DNA of 23,566 nt, taken from positions 1-23,566 of the IMG/VR virus record IMGVR_UViG_3300008218_000059. One strand, given 5' to 3'. A program made the position numbers and the translations under genes. Shown in pieces: positions 22,559-23,566 of this stretch; position 1 is the first letter of the stretch, and each line of letters starts with the position of its first letter. Source of the stretch: a virus. The notes under the pieces are model-generated. The model saw only the letters and a list, made by a program, of their open reading frames with translations. It was not told the origin of the DNA and did no database searches.

Positions 22559-22872
22559 TGAATCGACACGAAGTCGAAAAACGCTTAATACAGGTGGAAG
22601 CCAAGGTGCAATTTATTATGCACACCCTTGCGCTGACCCGGAAAGATAATCAATCAGGGGCAACGGAATCACGCACATTTGATACGTTGTTTGAGGAGGC
22701 ATTGAAACATGACATGGATAGTGCAAATCTTGCGCAAGTGGCTCAACGTACCTTCGCCTCCCCCGGACCTCCAACCGGACCTCAAAGTGCTGATGGCCCG
22801 GATGGATTCCCTAGAGCGGATGGTGATGACGGAACTGCAGAAACCAGACCCACAAGTCGGGATAGTGGATAA
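22558..22872 (+). CDS. hypothetical small protein, up to 104 aa
   Basis: The ATG overlaps the terL TAA, with GGAGG 6 nt before it, so the start is well supported. The first 50 residues (MNRHEVEKRLIQVEAKVQFI and on) look like a genuine coiled coil. From about residue 51 the frame becomes Gly/Pro/Asp-rich with few G/C third positions, while the overlapping frame (22709-22930) becomes protein-like. Either the two are true overlapping genes, or a +1 frameshift joins the first half of this frame to that one. Confidence 0.6.
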   Translation: MNRHEVEKRLIQVEAKVQFIMHTLALTRKDNQSGATESRTFDTLFEEALKHDMDSANLAQVAQRTFASPGPPTGPQSADGPDGFPRADGDDGTAETRPTSRDSG

Positions 22873-22930
22873 TAGTGTAGACGAAGGGCGTCTGCAGGAT
22901 TTACCGGACGCGCATTTAGGAGCGCAATAA
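22709..22930 (+). CDS. hypothetical small protein, 73 aa, overlapping the previous gene
   Basis: Starts MTWIVQILRKWL and continues with an amphipathic helix (LKVLMARMDSLERMVMTELQ) and a polar tail. Third-position G/C is much higher than in the overlapped frame. GGAGG lies about 10 nt before the ATG. It ends TAA directly against the portal ATG, in the same frame, and its last codons contain the Shine-Dalgarno of the portal. Function unknown; may be a head or connector accessory protein. Confidence 0.65.
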   Translation: MTWIVQILRKWLNVPSPPPDLQPDLKVLMARMDSLERMVMTELQKPDPQVGIVDNSVDEGRLQDLPDAHLGAQ

Positions 22931-23566
22931 ATGGCGAACGATGATGAGAAACTGACTGAGTATACCGATGACTATAACCGACTCCGTGCGCAGAAAGCAC
23001 GCAACATCGGGTCTGTGGAACTCCGTATTCTGACCAATCTCTCGTTTATTTCGGGAGAGCATTGGATTGGGTCACAGAATCGGGTGTTGTTCACCCGTCG
23101 GCGTGATCCGAACAAACTCCATCTGGTGTTTAATCTCGCTGCGCAGATGCTCTACAAAATGATGGGGCGTCTGAGCAGTATTGCCCCTATTTTCAAGGCC
23201 AGAGCGGATAAACAAGATCCGAAATCCATTGGCAACGCTGCCGTCATTGATAAATTGATCAAAGCCTTGGACGAAAAGCTCGATCAACCCTCACGTACAT
23301 GGGAAATTCTCTGGTGGATGTCCGTAGGAGGAGTAGCGTTTGAGTATGTGCCATGGGTCAAAGATGCCTGTATGGAGCCGATGCCCCAGTTTGACCCGGA
23401 ACCGGGAGAATTGCAGTGGACGCATGTGCAAACCGGAGAAGTTGTCCCGGAATCGGCGCGTAAGATGATGATGGCGCAGGGAGCACCCAAAGAACAGTTC
23501 GAAGTCGTAGAAGAAATGGTCTTGACTGGAGATGTGGGCAGTGAAGTCCTCAGTCCCCTCCAAGTG
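22931..23566 (+). CDS. portal protein, N-terminal part (runs off the window)
   Basis: The frame opens with ATG at 22931, has AGGAG before it, and is open to the last base, giving 212 residues. It has the portal-type opening: helical N-terminus (DDYNRLRAQKARN), FISGEHWI (the F..G..W pattern), and HLVFNLAAQMLYKMMGRL, where P22-like and related portals have a conserved N and a helix entering the ring. Position after terL supports this. It forms the dodecameric DNA channel of the capsid. The C-terminal part is missing because of the window boundary. Confidence 0.85.
   Translation, partial: MANDDEKLTEYTDDYNRLRAQKARNIGSVELRILTNLSFISGEHWIGSQNRVLFTRRRDPNKLHLVFNLAAQMLYKMMGRLSSIAPIFKARADKQDPKSIGNAAVIDKLIKALDEKLDQPSRTWEILWWMSVGGVAFEYVPWVKDACMEPMPQFDPEPGELQWTHVQTGEVVPESARKMMMAQGAPKEQFEVVEEMVLTGDVGSEVLSPLQV

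Overview
This window is a stretch of tailed double-stranded DNA bacteriophage genome (Caudoviricetes). It carries a terminase large subunit, the start of a portal protein, a family A DNA polymerase with phage-type accessory domains, a recombination and helicase module, a small endolysin, and long trains of tightly packed small ORFs joined by ATGA, TTGA, TAATG or zero-gap junctions. Strong Shine-Dalgarno sequences (AGGAGG type) precede most genes, so the host is a bacterium, but nothing here identifies it. No integrase, tRNA, rRNA, CRISPR array or insertion sequence was seen. The head-to-tail arrangement suggests the plus-strand structural operon that leaves the window on the right could re-enter on the left if the genome is circular or circularly permuted; this is inference.

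Layout. (a) 1-6051, plus strand: the end of the late region, with one giant 1946-residue putative virion/ejection protein and a small XhlA-like membrane protein, closed by a hairpin (6109-6144) shared with the facing operon. (b) 6151-11449, minus strand: replication and recombination, in transcription order a PD-(D/E)XK (Cas4/RecB-like) nuclease with a probable Fe-S cluster, a possible 24-residue membrane peptide, a P-loop ATPase of Sak4/AAA_24 type, a probable OB-fold ssDNA-binding protein, and a fused uracil-DNA-glycosylase/DNA polymerase I. (c) 11484-12404, plus strand: one isolated RepA/AAA_25-type helicase gene, divergent from the nuclease across 34 bp that hold overlapping promoters. (d) 12401-14519, minus strand: small genes including a compact M15-type endolysin and candidate holin and spanin genes, so a lysis cassette lies on the strand opposite the structural genes. 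(e) 14520-14773: AT-rich control region with two copies of a promoter/TGAGACT module. (f) 14774-19785, minus strand: an amidoligase (ATP-dependent carboxylate-amine ligase fold) paired with a class II glutamine amidotransferase, followed towards higher coordinates by a chain of mostly unrecognised small genes and two related hairpins. (g) 19786-20148: main divergent control region with paired operators and a sigma70-like promoter. (h) 20150-23566, plus strand: HTH regulator, probable small terminase, large terminase, two overlapping small genes, and the portal, which runs off the end.

The most notable points are the amidoligase/glutamine-amidotransferase pair, a likely peptide-amide-forming pathway of unknown target; a UDG-PolA fusion with histidine at the position equivalent to E. 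coli Pol I F762 and HDS in place of HDE in motif C; two plus-strand genes that look leaderless, each with exactly 7 nt between the -10 hexamer and ATG; a parS-like palindrome at the start of the regulator gene; and a duplicated promoter/operator module upstream of the lysis-side operon.
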